From Streptococcus parasanguinis (lineage in GTDB: Bacteria; Bacillota; Bacilli; Lactobacillales; Streptococcaceae), in the NCBI RefSeq assembly GCF_019929185.1, contig NZ_JAHZPC010000008.1:16041-80040 (forward strand): DNA of 64,000 nucleotides, written 5' to 3'. A model generated the notes under the pieces. That model ran no database searches. It was not told the DNA's origin and was given only the letters and a program-made list of their open reading frames with translations. Position numbers and translations under genes: made by a program. This document shows positions 54,396-61,623 of the stretch, in pieces; positions within the stretch are counted from its first letter, which is position 1; every line of letters starts with the position of its first letter.

Positions 54396-54582
54396 ATGAA
54401 ATCGACTTATGAGAATAATGTTTAGCTCTATGAACCTATAAAACCAGTATATGTAAAACAACTCTCAAAAAATTTTGGATAAACATTTCCAATCTAAGCC
54501 ACATAATTAAATTAACGGATCGTTATGGAATAAAGATCGTCAAAAAAGAAAAGAAACATCACTATTTTCCTGATTATGGGGG
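54396..54582 (+). pseudogene. Remnant of an IS3-family orfA (N-terminal part)
   Basis: An ATG starts MKSTYENN and then meets a stop; the frame continues with frameshifts through KQLSKNFG and ends with the well-preserved stretch NLSHIIKLTDRYGIKIVKK. These match the N-terminal helix-turn-helix of IS150/IS861-type OrfA proteins. The rest of orfA, all of orfB and the right end are missing. It is a decayed insertion sequence fragment next to the AT-rich ABC gene. Confidence 0.78.
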
Positions 54583-54584
54583 AT

Positions 54585-54617
54585 AAAAAAACTCACCACT
54601 GTTTATCCAGCAGTGAG
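54585..54617 (-). terminator. Terminator facing the ABC transporter gene
   Basis: On the minus strand CTCACTGCTG and CAGTGGTGAG pair (two G-U) around a 6-base loop and are followed by seven T. It lies about 200 bases after the ABC stop and may end that transcript. Confidence 0.6.
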
Positions 54618-54694
54618 CCATTCATCCTATCTAACCACAAGATATTCTAAAAATCTAGAGAATAATAATGCTGATCTCACCATAGGTTAACAGC

Positions 54695-54799
54695 TCACCA
54701 CGGAGAGTATACTCCTACACCGATTAAGACAGATCCGTTGACTCCTCGATCATAAGGAACATGCAACTTCCATGGCAAACGATTACTTATGGCCTTTGG
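54695..54799 (-). other. Short open stretch after the ABC gene, possible gene remnant
   Basis: Between the ABC gene and its terminator a 34-codon open stretch runs to TGA at 54695 and ends WKLHVPYDRGVNGSVLIGVG plus VYSPW. It has no start codon with a ribosome site. The composition (Gly, Val, aromatic end) resembles the tail of a small secreted peptide, but no family is recognised. It may be the remains of a gene once served by the adjacent ABC transporter. The rest of 54324-54817 is IS remnant or has nothing clear. Confidence 0.2.
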
Positions 54800-54817
54800 T
54801 CACTATGACCAATCAAT

Positions 54818-56893
54818 TTATCTATTCTTACGAATGGCATCAACAATAGGCTGCTTCCCTGTCATATAGATAGGAATGAGCCCACTAGTCATTAATACAG
54901 CAAACGTAAGGATAATTAATGACGCTATAGAAGCTAGATAGAAATGAATGATATCAACTACTTCTAATTGAAGCATTTGAATAGCTAATATAGTTAGTAT
55001 AAAAATCAGAATACTTGATAAAATAATTATTTTCTTTCCATAATTTAATAACTCGAGAATAAATAATCTAAAAACATGTTTTGTACTGTATCCCATAGCC
55101 TTTAATACGCCAACTTCGTATTTTCTAGTTCTATTTATCAAAAAGAAGACAAAAGATAAGATTGCAACTACAAGTAAAAGCATGACAAACGAAATAATTA
55201 GCAAAAAGTTTTTTATGTATTTTAAACCTTTATTAAATTCTTTATAATTCTCGAAAGAGGAAACAATCGAAAATTTATCCGAAATTTTTTTAATACGATT
55301 AATTTCTTGAGGGATATCTTTGCTATCCTTTACAGTAACATGTACTGCACTTGGGACCCATTCTTTTACAGGAAGATCATCAAGTGTTCCTCTCTGTTTG
55401 CTTTCTACACCTATATATTTGCTCTGTATTTTCAGCATCTCATCACTCGCCATGAATAAGGTGTTATCATTTACAGAATAGTTAAACGGATACTCCTCTT
55501 TTACGATCCCAAGTATTTTAAACGTTTGTTCCTCTTTCACATATAGGTCTCCGTCAGATTTATAATAACTTCCTTCTTTATCTATATGAGATTCATAAAC
55601 ATTAATGGGGACATAATATGTAAGTGTTATCTCCGACCCAGCTACAATGTCTTCTAGCTTTTGTTCTTTGATAAATGATTCCGAAACAAATATCCCCCTA
55701 TTCGTAGTCCTATCAAAGTATTTAATTTGTCTCTGAGTCGTATTCGTATTGAATAGTGGTTGCACACTATAATTCTTGGATAAATGAATATTCTTTCCAT
55801 TAATAGATAGATTCGGTGAAAAATCTCGACTAATTTTTAAATAGTTTTCAGCATTTTCAAAAGTCATTCCCATACTAGGAAATTCAATATATGGTTCTAA
55901 TTTGTATACATTCCTACTATCAGAAATTTGATGTATTTCCTTATTCGAGAGCGATTGGAAATCATCAATCACCTTGCTCGTTCCAAGTCCTATTGAATCA
56001 TTAATAACCAAGAAACCATTTTCTAATGAATCACTGATGAATCTTTGATACTTAGAAGAAAATAATGATTGAATATTCATAGAACCAACTGCAAGTGAAA
56101 CTGTGAAGGAAATTAGTATTAATAAAAGTACAGGTAAAGGAGGTACCTTCCTTTTCTTTTGGATCTTCAATCTAATATTTTTCTTTAACTTACTAGCATG
56201 CCACTCTTCTTGAAAATTACACTCTATGTCTTCTTTCATTCCAATTAATTTTTTGTCTTCGAAATGTAGCTTTATATCTCCTTTGTTAATAACATATTCA
56301 TCGTGTGAAACTACAATAACGATTTTATTATATTTATTTGCTAGTTTTAACAGTAAAGATGAGACAATTTCTCTATTTTCAGAATCCAAAGAATTTGTAG
56401 GTTCATCTGCTAAAATAATATTCTTATCTGTTATCATCCCTCTAGCAATGGCAACACGTTGTTCTTCTCCCCCAGATAAATCCTCAGGATATTCATCCTT
56501 CAATTCTAAAATTCCTAACTCACTTAGAATATTATCTATTTTCTTTTCTATTTCCTTAGTTGATAATTTGAAAAAGTTTAGCGAAATTTTCAAATTATCA
56601 TACACAGTCAAGTCTTTTATTAGATTATGACTTTGAAATATAAAAGCAATATTTTGTGCAATAAAGGATGAAACAATCTTCTTGTCACTCGTATCAATTT
56701 TGGAGCCATCGTAAATATAAGTTACTTTAGGGTCATACTCTGAAATCAGCCCAACTTTATTCAGCAACGAAGTTTTTCCAACTCCTGATTTTCCATAAAT
56801 TGTATATAATTTCCCCTTTTCGAACTTTAGAGATGTTGGTAGCAACAGTGTTTTCTTGCCATACTTAATGGACAAGTTATGAATTTCAAACAT
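54818..56893 (-). CDS. MacB-like ABC transporter (fused ATPase and permease)
   Basis: This 691-residue protein has an ABC ATPase at the N-terminus (Walker A GKSGVGKT at 34-41, signature LSGGEEQR near 145, Walker B IILADEPT), one membrane helix near residue 260, a large extracellular domain (about 280-560) and three C-terminal FtsX-like helices. That is the MacB plan, used for export or for resistance to antimicrobial peptides and bacteriocins. The gene is clearly richer in A+T than its neighbours and lies beside IS remains, so it was probably acquired. The start at 56893 has AAAGGAGG. Confidence 0.85.
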   Translation of the reverse strand: MFEIHNLSIKYGKKTLLLPTSLKFEKGKLYTIYGKSGVGKTSLLNKVGLISEYDPKVTYIYDGSKIDTSDKKIVSSFIAQNIAFIFQSHNLIKDLTVYDNLKISLNFFKLSTKEIEKKIDNILSELGILELKDEYPEDLSGGEEQRVAIARGMITDKNIILADEPTNSLDSENREIVSSLLLKLANKYNKIVIVVSHDEYVINKGDIKLHFEDKKLIGMKEDIECNFQEEWHASKLKKNIRLKIQKKRKVPPLPVLLLILISFTVSLAVGSMNIQSLFSSKYQRFISDSLENGFLVINDSIGLGTSKVIDDFQSLSNKEIHQISDSRNVYKLEPYIEFPSMGMTFENAENYLKISRDFSPNLSINGKNIHLSKNYSVQPLFNTNTTQRQIKYFDRTTNRGIFVSESFIKEQKLEDIVAGSEITLTYYVPINVYESHIDKEGSYYKSDGDLYVKEEQTFKILGIVKEEYPFNYSVNDNTLFMASDEMLKIQSKYIGVESKQRGTLDDLPVKEWVPSAVHVTVKDSKDIPQEINRIKKISDKFSIVSSFENYKEFNKGLKYIKNFLLIISFVMLLLVVAILSFVFFLINRTRKYEVGVLKAMGYSTKHVFRLFILELLNYGKKIIILSSILIFILTILAIQMLQLEVVDIIHFYLASIASLIILTFAVLMTSGLIPIYMTGKQPIVDAIRKNR

Positions 56894-56933
56894 AAACAGC
56901 CACCTCCTTTTGAGAACGCTTACCCTCAAGGAT

Positions 56934-56962
56934 ATTATAGCCCTTTTTTCAAACCATATCAA
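56934..56962 (-). promoter_or_regulatory. Promoter of the MacB-like ABC gene
   Basis: On the minus strand TTGATA and TATAAT are exactly 17 bp apart, with the -10 about 40 bases before the start codon. No operator is apparent. Confidence 0.75.
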
Positions 56963-57064
56963 TTTAAATGAGTAAAATACTTTTATATCAAATAAAATTT
57001 CACCTCTAGTTGATATCTCTATCTAGAAAATTGACTTTCACATCAACTATAGTTAAAAGACAAA

Positions 57065-57090
57065 CAAAAAACCTACCCAAAGGCAGGTAT
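57065..57090 (-). terminator. Terminator after the second acetyltransferase gene
   Basis: On the minus strand ACCTGCC and GGTAGGT pair around a 4-base loop and are followed by TTTTTTG. It lies about 70 bases after the stop codon. Confidence 0.75.
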
Positions 57091-57158
57091 GACAAATTAA
57101 TCTTGTTTTATAATTTTTGTGGTTGGTAAAAGCACTGCAATAATTATGGAGCATTATT

Positions 57159-57680
57159 TTACTGCATATCATTGTTCAATCTTTTTGAAAAATAGAGGAC
57201 TAAGTCATCATTGTTTTCACAAGAACTGTAAGGGTCCAAGGGCTGATCCCTAAACCAAATTCCAGATCCATCTGGGATATAGCCTCGTTTAACATACAGT
57301 CTTTGAGCTGGGCCATAACCCGAGTGTAAACCAACCCCTAAAGTAACAATCTCTGATAGTAGCCGGACTCTTTTTTCCGCCTCCTCTAAGAGTTGATTCC
57401 CAATCCCTCGATTTCTAAATGGCTCAAAAACATTAAAATCAGATAGTTCAGGATAGACTCCCACGAAAGGTCCGTGCTTGGCAGCAGGCAATATAGTGAT
57501 ATAGCCTGCCACAAATCCATCCGACTCAGCTACTAATACGTCCCTCTCTCTATTCTCCTGCTCCTGAAAATAGCTAGTCAAGATATCCTCTCTACCCGGC
57601 CACCCTTGGTGGATAAAGGCTTGAGAGATGTGCTCAATATCTACCTTTATCATCCTCCTGATGATTACACCTTCCTTCAT
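57159..57680 (-). CDS. GNAT family N-acetyltransferase
   Basis: This 173-residue protein has the GNAT fold with the acetyl-CoA loop in NVFEPFRNRGIGNQLLEEAEKR (motif A near residues 88-105, R-x-x-G-I-G) and a C-terminal AQRLYVKRGYIPDG strand. The substrate is not known. The start at 57680 (MKEGVIIRRM) has a GAGA-type site; a shorter start at MIKVD is possible. It lies between the AT-rich ABC gene and rpsR, alone on its own transcript. Confidence 0.83.
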   Translation of the reverse strand: MKEGVIIRRMIKVDIEHISQAFIHQGWPGREDILTSYFQEQENRERDVLVAESDGFVAGYITILPAAKHGPFVGVYPELSDFNVFEPFRNRGIGNQLLEEAEKRVRLLSEIVTLGVGLHSGYGPAQRLYVKRGYIPDGSGIWFRDQPLDPYSSCENNDDLVLYFSKRLNNDMQ

Positions 57681-57744
57681 AGTTCTCTCCTTAATACATT
57701 TCTTCCCACATTATAACACGATTAGAGCTAGGGAAAGGTCAAAG

Positions 57745-57782
57745 AGGTCCACCGGACCTGAAAAAAAGACCCACCCGGGTCT
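57745..57782. repeat. Two short hairpins downstream of the rpsR terminator
   Basis: AGGTCC-ACC-GGACCT (57745-57759) and AGACCC-ACCC-GGGTCT (57767-57782) are GC-rich stems with tiny loops. The first has the same stem as the rpsR terminator, so it may be a duplicated back-up terminator. Confidence 0.55.
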
Positions 57783-57810
57783 TACTCGCTTTCTTGTTTT
57801 CAAGCTCGTG

Positions 57811-57837
57811 AAAAAGAGGTCCACTGGACCTCTTTTT
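57811..57837 (-). terminator. Terminator of rpsF-ssb-rpsR
   Basis: AGAGGTCC and GGACCTCT form an 8-bp stem with a 3-base loop, followed on the minus strand by TTTTT. It starts directly at the rpsR stop codon. Confidence 0.9.
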
Positions 57838-58076
57838 TAATCTTCGTTTACGAAAGGCATCAAAGCCATTACGCGAGCGCGTTTGATAGCTGTTGTTACT
57901 TTACGTTGGTTCTTCGCTGAAGTTCCAGTTACACGACGAGGAAGGATTTTCCCACGTTCTGAAACGAAACGGCTAAGAAGCTCAGTATCTTTGTAATCAA
58001 CATATTCAATTTTGTTTGCTGCGATGTAATCAACTTTTTTACGGCGTTTGAATCCGCCACGACGTTGTTGAGCCAT
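57837..58076 (-). CDS. rpsR: 30S ribosomal protein S18
   Basis: S18 (79 residues) binds the small-subunit platform together with S6. The sequence is typical: [22 protein letters not shown], then [19 protein letters not shown]. It is the last gene of rpsF-ssb-rpsR with a strong terminator directly behind it. The 41-base gap after ssb holds the AAAGGAG ribosome site. No cysteine zinc motif is present, so it is the non-zinc form. Confidence 0.98.
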   Translation of the reverse strand: MAQQRRGGFKRRKKVDYIAANKIEYVDYKDTELLSRFVSERGKILPRRVTGTSAKNQRKVTTAIKRARVMALMPFVNED

Positions 58077-58117
58077 GTTTAATTCTCCTTTATAGTTTTA
58101 ATTCGTTAAACCCATTC

Positions 58118-58615
58118 TTAGAATGGAAGATCGTCGTCTGAGATATCCATTGGATTAGCTCCAAATGGGTTTTCTTCACGACCAAAGTTTGGCGCTGCAT
58201 TGCTTGGTTCAGATCCACCAAAGCTTGGAGTTGCATTTCCAGCAAAACCACCGTTGCCTGATGAATAGCCACCAGCTGCATGCCCTTCGCGTGCTGCACG
58301 GCTTTCCAATAGTTGGAAGCTGTCTGCTACGACTTCAGTGACATAAACACGTTGACCTTGCTGGTTTTCGTAATTACGTGTTTGAATGCGACCGGTAATC
58401 CCAATCAAAGCACCTTTCTTAGCCCAGTTGGCTAAGTTTTCTGCTTGCTGACGCCAGATCACACAGTTGATGAAATCGGCTTCGCGCTCTCCATTCTGAC
58501 TCTTGAAGTTGCGGTTGACAGCTAGGCTGAAAGTAGCAACTGCTTGATTGCTTGGAGTGTAACGAAGTTCAGCATCACGGGTCATACGACCGACAAGTAC
58601 AACATTGTTAATCAT
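58118..58615 (-). CDS. ssb: Single-stranded DNA-binding protein
   Basis: SSB (165 residues) protects single-stranded DNA and recruits repair and replication proteins. The OB fold (residues about 1-105) begins [19 protein letters not shown]; a Gly/Asn-rich flexible linker follows and the C-terminal tail ends [10 protein letters not shown], the acidic tip that binds partner proteins. It lies between rpsF and rpsR, the standard place for the essential SSB. Confidence 0.98.
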   Translation of the reverse strand: MINNVVLVGRMTRDAELRYTPSNQAVATFSLAVNRNFKSQNGEREADFINCVIWRQQAENLANWAKKGALIGITGRIQTRNYENQQGQRVYVTEVVADSFQLLESRAAREGHAAGGYSSGNGGFAGNATPSFGGSEPSNAAPNFGREENPFGANPMDISDDDLPF

Positions 58616-58635
58616 AAGTCACCTCTGATGATTTC

Positions 58636-58926
58636 TTACGCGTCAACTTTTACGATCATGTGACGAAGAATGTCACCGTTGATTTTTGAAAGACGGTCGA
58701 ACTCGTTAAGAGCTACAGCGTCGTTCGCTTCAACGTTTACGATATGGTAAAGTCCTTCACGGAAATCTTGGATTTCGTATGCAAGACGACGTTTTTCCCA
58801 ATCTTTTGATTCAACAACAGTTGCACCGTTGTCAGTCAAGATAGAATCGAAACGTGCTACCAAAGCGTTTTTAGCTTCTTCTTCAATGTTTGGACGAATA
58901 ATATAAAGAATTTCGTATTTAGCCAT
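58636..58926 (-). CDS. rpsF: 30S ribosomal protein S6
   Basis: S6 (96 residues) forms a dimer with S18 on the small-subunit platform. [20 protein letters not shown], the [20 protein letters not shown] core and the conserved C-terminal RHMIVKVDA are present. The start is set at 58926, with AAAGGAGGAAC upstream, and the upstream in-frame ATG is not used. It is the first gene of rpsF-ssb-rpsR. Its leader has two hairpins that could be an S6/S18 autoregulatory site. Confidence 0.97.
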   Translation of the reverse strand: MAKYEILYIIRPNIEEEAKNALVARFDSILTDNGATVVESKDWEKRRLAYEIQDFREGLYHIVNVEANDAVALNEFDRLSKINGDILRHMIVKVDA

Positions 58927-59229
58927 TGATAATGTTCCTCCTTTTGGACTAATGACCCCAAGTCTTTGCAAGGGGTAAGTGAGGTTTACTCACAAGAAAC
59001 TATTATACCAGACTTTTCGAACAAAGGCAAGGATTATCTTTAGGATTTGAAACATCATTTTTTATATACCCTACGATATTGAAGGGAAACTTCCCCTTAA
59101 AAATGGCAATTAATAGAAGGAAAGAGACTCCTTTCCTGTCCCTTTTCCTTAAAGAAAACTGATATCAGTTAGCTTTAAGCTTGAGTCTTTATACTAGCTA
59201 CAACAAATCTCAAGAAACGAGGAACGATT
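58927..59229. other. Intergenic region between rpsF and the GtrA-fusion gene
   Basis: This 303-base gap contains, on the minus strand, two short hairpins in the rpsF leader (GTGAG/CTCAC near 58979-58993 and ACCCC/GGGGT near 58950-58972), which could bind S6/S18 for autoregulation. On the plus strand it contains a perfect 14-bp palindrome AACTGATATCAGTT (59157-59170), about 20 bases before a TATACT -10 (59190-59195) of the GtrA-fusion gene. The rest is AT-rich, with nothing else recognisable. Confidence 0.45.
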
Positions 59230-60282
59230 ATGAATTATCTTATCATCCCCGCCTATCAACCGGATCTGAATCTTGTCAAACTGGTTCGCTTGGTCCATGC
59301 TAAAAGCGATCTCGAAATCATCGTCGTCGACGATGGAAGTGACGCCGACAAGAAAGTGATTTTTGACAAATTGGACGGTCTTGCGACAGTCCTGACCCAC
59401 GAGCACAACCAAGGAAAAGGGCAATCTCTCAAGACTGCTTATGCATACATCCTAGAAAGAGGTACCTATGGAAGCATTGTTACAGCTGATGCAGACGGTC
59501 AGCACAAAATTTGGGATATTTTCAGGGTTGTTAACCAATCTCAAGAACATCCTGGAACACTTATTCTAGGAGCACGCGCCTTCTCTGGAAAAGTTCCTTT
59601 GCGTTCTGCCTTCGGGAATAAATTGACCCGTTTCCTCTTCAAACAACAAACCGGAGTGGCAATCAGCGATACCCAAACAGGTTTACGGGCTTTTACTACG
59701 AATCTCTTGCCTTTCATGCTTGAGGTTGACGGACAGCGTTATGAATATGAGATGAATGTTCTCCTTGCAGCAAGCAAGTCCTTCCCCATCCTAGAAGTTC
59801 CGATTGAAACGGTCTACATCAATGACAATGAAGGTTCCCACTTCCGCCCTATTCGAGATGGCCTCATGATCTACAAGGACATGTTTAAGTTTGCCCTCTC
59901 CTCTCTGAGTAGTTTTATCGTTGACTATCTGGTCTACGCTTTCTTCCTTTTCGTGATGATGGCCGTGCCCATTAGTCTTCGCATTCTCCTAGCGAACGGG
60001 ATCGCTCGTGTGACGAGTTCCATTTTTAACTACTCGACTAACAAGCATCTGGTCTTTAAGAATAAAGACAGCGTCGCTAAAACAGGAAGTGGCTGCTTTG
60101 GTCTAGCCCTCGGCCTCTTTATTCTCGATACGCTCTTGATTCGACTCTTCTATACTGCTTTCGGGCTCAATCTCCTGATCAGTAAAATTGTCGTTGGCTT
60201 CCTCCTCTTTCTGGTCTCATGGGTGATCCAGAAAAAAGTAATTTTCAAAGAAAGGACAGCTCCCCACCATGAAATTCTTTAA
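59230..60282 (+). CDS. Glycosyltransferase 2 fused to a GtrA-like membrane domain
   Basis: This 350-residue protein has an N-terminal GT2 domain (about 1-220: IIPAYQPDLNL, DDGSDADKK and TADADGQH with the metal-binding aspartates, then DTQTGLRAF) and a C-terminal GtrA-like domain with four membrane helices (about 225-340). This combination fits an enzyme that loads a sugar on undecaprenyl phosphate and helps flip it across the membrane. It overlaps the secreted glycosidase gene by 14 bases. A role in decorating a wall polymer or glycolipid is inferred. Confidence 0.88.
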   Translation: MNYLIIPAYQPDLNLVKLVRLVHAKSDLEIIVVDDGSDADKKVIFDKLDGLATVLTHEHNQGKGQSLKTAYAYILERGTYGSIVTADADGQHKIWDIFRVVNQSQEHPGTLILGARAFSGKVPLRSAFGNKLTRFLFKQQTGVAISDTQTGLRAFTTNLLPFMLEVDGQRYEYEMNVLLAASKSFPILEVPIETVYINDNEGSHFRPIRDGLMIYKDMFKFALSSLSSFIVDYLVYAFFLFVMMAVPISLRILLANGIARVTSSIFNYSTNKHLVFKNKDSVAKTGSGCFGLALGLFILDTLLIRLFYTAFGLNLLISKIVVGFLLFLVSWVIQKKVIFKERTAPHHEIL

Positions 60283-61171
60283 AAAATCCTATACCTATGC
60301 TGCCTGCTTTGGCCTTCTTTTGACCAGCAGTTTTAGCTACTCGATGCTCAAGACCTTTGTCTTATCCGATGCCATCCAAACCGTAAAAGCTACGACTACG
60401 GACACTAAGGCAGCCAAAAAAGCAGCTGCTTCAGCTACAACGACCGATACTAGCTATTCAGATGACAATATCCAGGTGACTTTAACAGAAAAAACAGTTG
60501 AAAATACCCGGGTTTACATCGCAGATATCACAGTCAGCTCGGCAGATTATCTCAAAACAGCCTTTGCACAAAACACCTACGGGACAAATGTAACGGCTAA
60601 GACCTCCGTCACAGCCGCCGACAACAGTGCTATTCTAGCAGTGAACGGTGACTATTACGGGGCTAACAGTACAGGATACGTCATCCGAAATGGAGTGGTC
60701 TACCGCGATACCGTTCGGGAAGATTCAAGCAATGGGGACCTGGCGATTTATAAGGATGGATCCTTCAAAATTATCTATGAAGATGAGATCTCTGCGGATC
60801 AATTGGTCAAAGACGGGGTCGTCAATCTCCTTGCCTTCGGTCCTTCCTTGGTTGAAAATGGTGAGATTACGGTAGACACCAACTCAGAAGTTGGGCAGTC
60901 AATGGCATCCAACCCACGTACAGCGATTGGGATCATCGATGAAAACCACTACATTATCGTCGTGTCAGATGGACGGACTTCAGAAAGCCAAGGACTGTCT
61001 CTCTACCAATTAGCGGAAGTGATGAAGTCTTATGGCGTTAAAACAGCCTACAACTTGGATGGTGGTGGATCTTCTACCCTTTACTTCAATGGCCAAGTTA
61101 TTAATAAACCAACAACAAATGGTACTATCTCAGAAAGGGCGGTGAGTGACATTGTCTACATCGGTTACTAA
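60269..61171 (+). CDS. Secreted phosphodiester glycosidase (NAGPA-like domain)
   Basis: This 300-residue protein begins with a signal anchor (MKFFKKSYTYAACFGLLL), then an Ala/Thr/Lys-rich linker (about 40-65), then a NAGPA-type domain with NGDYYG (126-131), NPRTAIG (215-221) and NLDGGGSST (262-270). In animals the domain removes GlcNAc from phosphodiester links; bacterial members are thought to cleave GlcNAc-1-phosphodiesters or act in exopolysaccharide formation. It is encoded between a GT2/GtrA flippase and a small membrane protein, with overlaps, so it probably acts outside on the polymer that the flippase helps make. Confidence 0.87.
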   Translation: MKFFKKSYTYAACFGLLLTSSFSYSMLKTFVLSDAIQTVKATTTDTKAAKKAAASATTTDTSYSDDNIQVTLTEKTVENTRVYIADITVSSADYLKTAFAQNTYGTNVTAKTSVTAADNSAILAVNGDYYGANSTGYVIRNGVVYRDTVREDSSNGDLAIYKDGSFKIIYEDEISADQLVKDGVVNLLAFGPSLVENGEITVDTNSEVGQSMASNPRTAIGIIDENHYIIVVSDGRTSESQGLSLYQLAEVMKSYGVKTAYNLDGGGSSTLYFNGQVINKPTTNGTISERAVSDIVYIGY

Positions 61172-61559
61172 TCCTATTAAACAACGCTTGAAAAAGACCA
61201 TCCTATGGTACATTCTTATCTCGGCTTTCTTCTTTGTCGGAAGTCGTATCTATGAACATTTTAGTTTTGGCGAAACCTCTGCTTTTATGCACTACCTCTT
61301 CTTGATTCCTTTGATCGGTGGCGCCCTGTTAGTGGCTCTACAGTTGATGGTGAAAGGCCTCTCTCGCCTAAGTCTCAATCTTTGGAATTCCGGAGTGGCT
61401 ACGCTCACAGCAGGAGCCCTCTACCGAGGGATTGTCAATCTCTCCGGTCGATCTACTACAATGGATCAACCCTATTATTACCTGGGAGTTGCCTTTCTAG
61501 CACTGGCTCTGATCAGCCTCTTCTTTGTCCGCAGTGTCTGGGTGGAGAAAACAGCCTAA
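61146..61559 (+). CDS. Small membrane protein in the GtrA-glycosidase unit
   Basis: This 137-residue protein has about four membrane helices (about 20-37, 47-67, 80-95, 113-128) and no recognised domain. The likely GTG start at 61146 has a GGGCGG-type site and lies inside the end of the glycosidase gene, so translation is coupled; a TTG at 61152 is another option. It is the third gene of the overlapping unit and is followed by a strong terminator. The function is unknown. Confidence 0.72.
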   Translation: MTLSTSVTNPIKQRLKKTILWYILISAFFFVGSRIYEHFSFGETSAFMHYLFLIPLIGGALLVALQLMVKGLSRLSLNLWNSGVATLTAGALYRGIVNLSGRSTTMDQPYYYLGVAFLALALISLFFVRSVWVEKTA

Positions 61560-61563
61560 GATC

Positions 61564-61600
61564 AAAAACGTCCGTTTCTTTATAGAACGGACGTTTTTTA
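61564..61600. terminator. Bidirectional terminator between the GtrA unit and the nucleotidase gene
   Basis: AAAACGTCCGTT and GAACGGACGTTTT pair around an 8-base loop, flanked by an A run and a T run, and lie between the two convergent genes. Confidence 0.9.
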
Positions 61601-61623
61601 GGGTAAGTTAACGGATGAACGAC

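Noticed and set aside
58927..58995. A formal S6:S18 ribosomal leader motif
   Set aside because: Two hairpins are visible but I could not match the characteristic protein-binding bases of the described motif, so it is only listed as possible.
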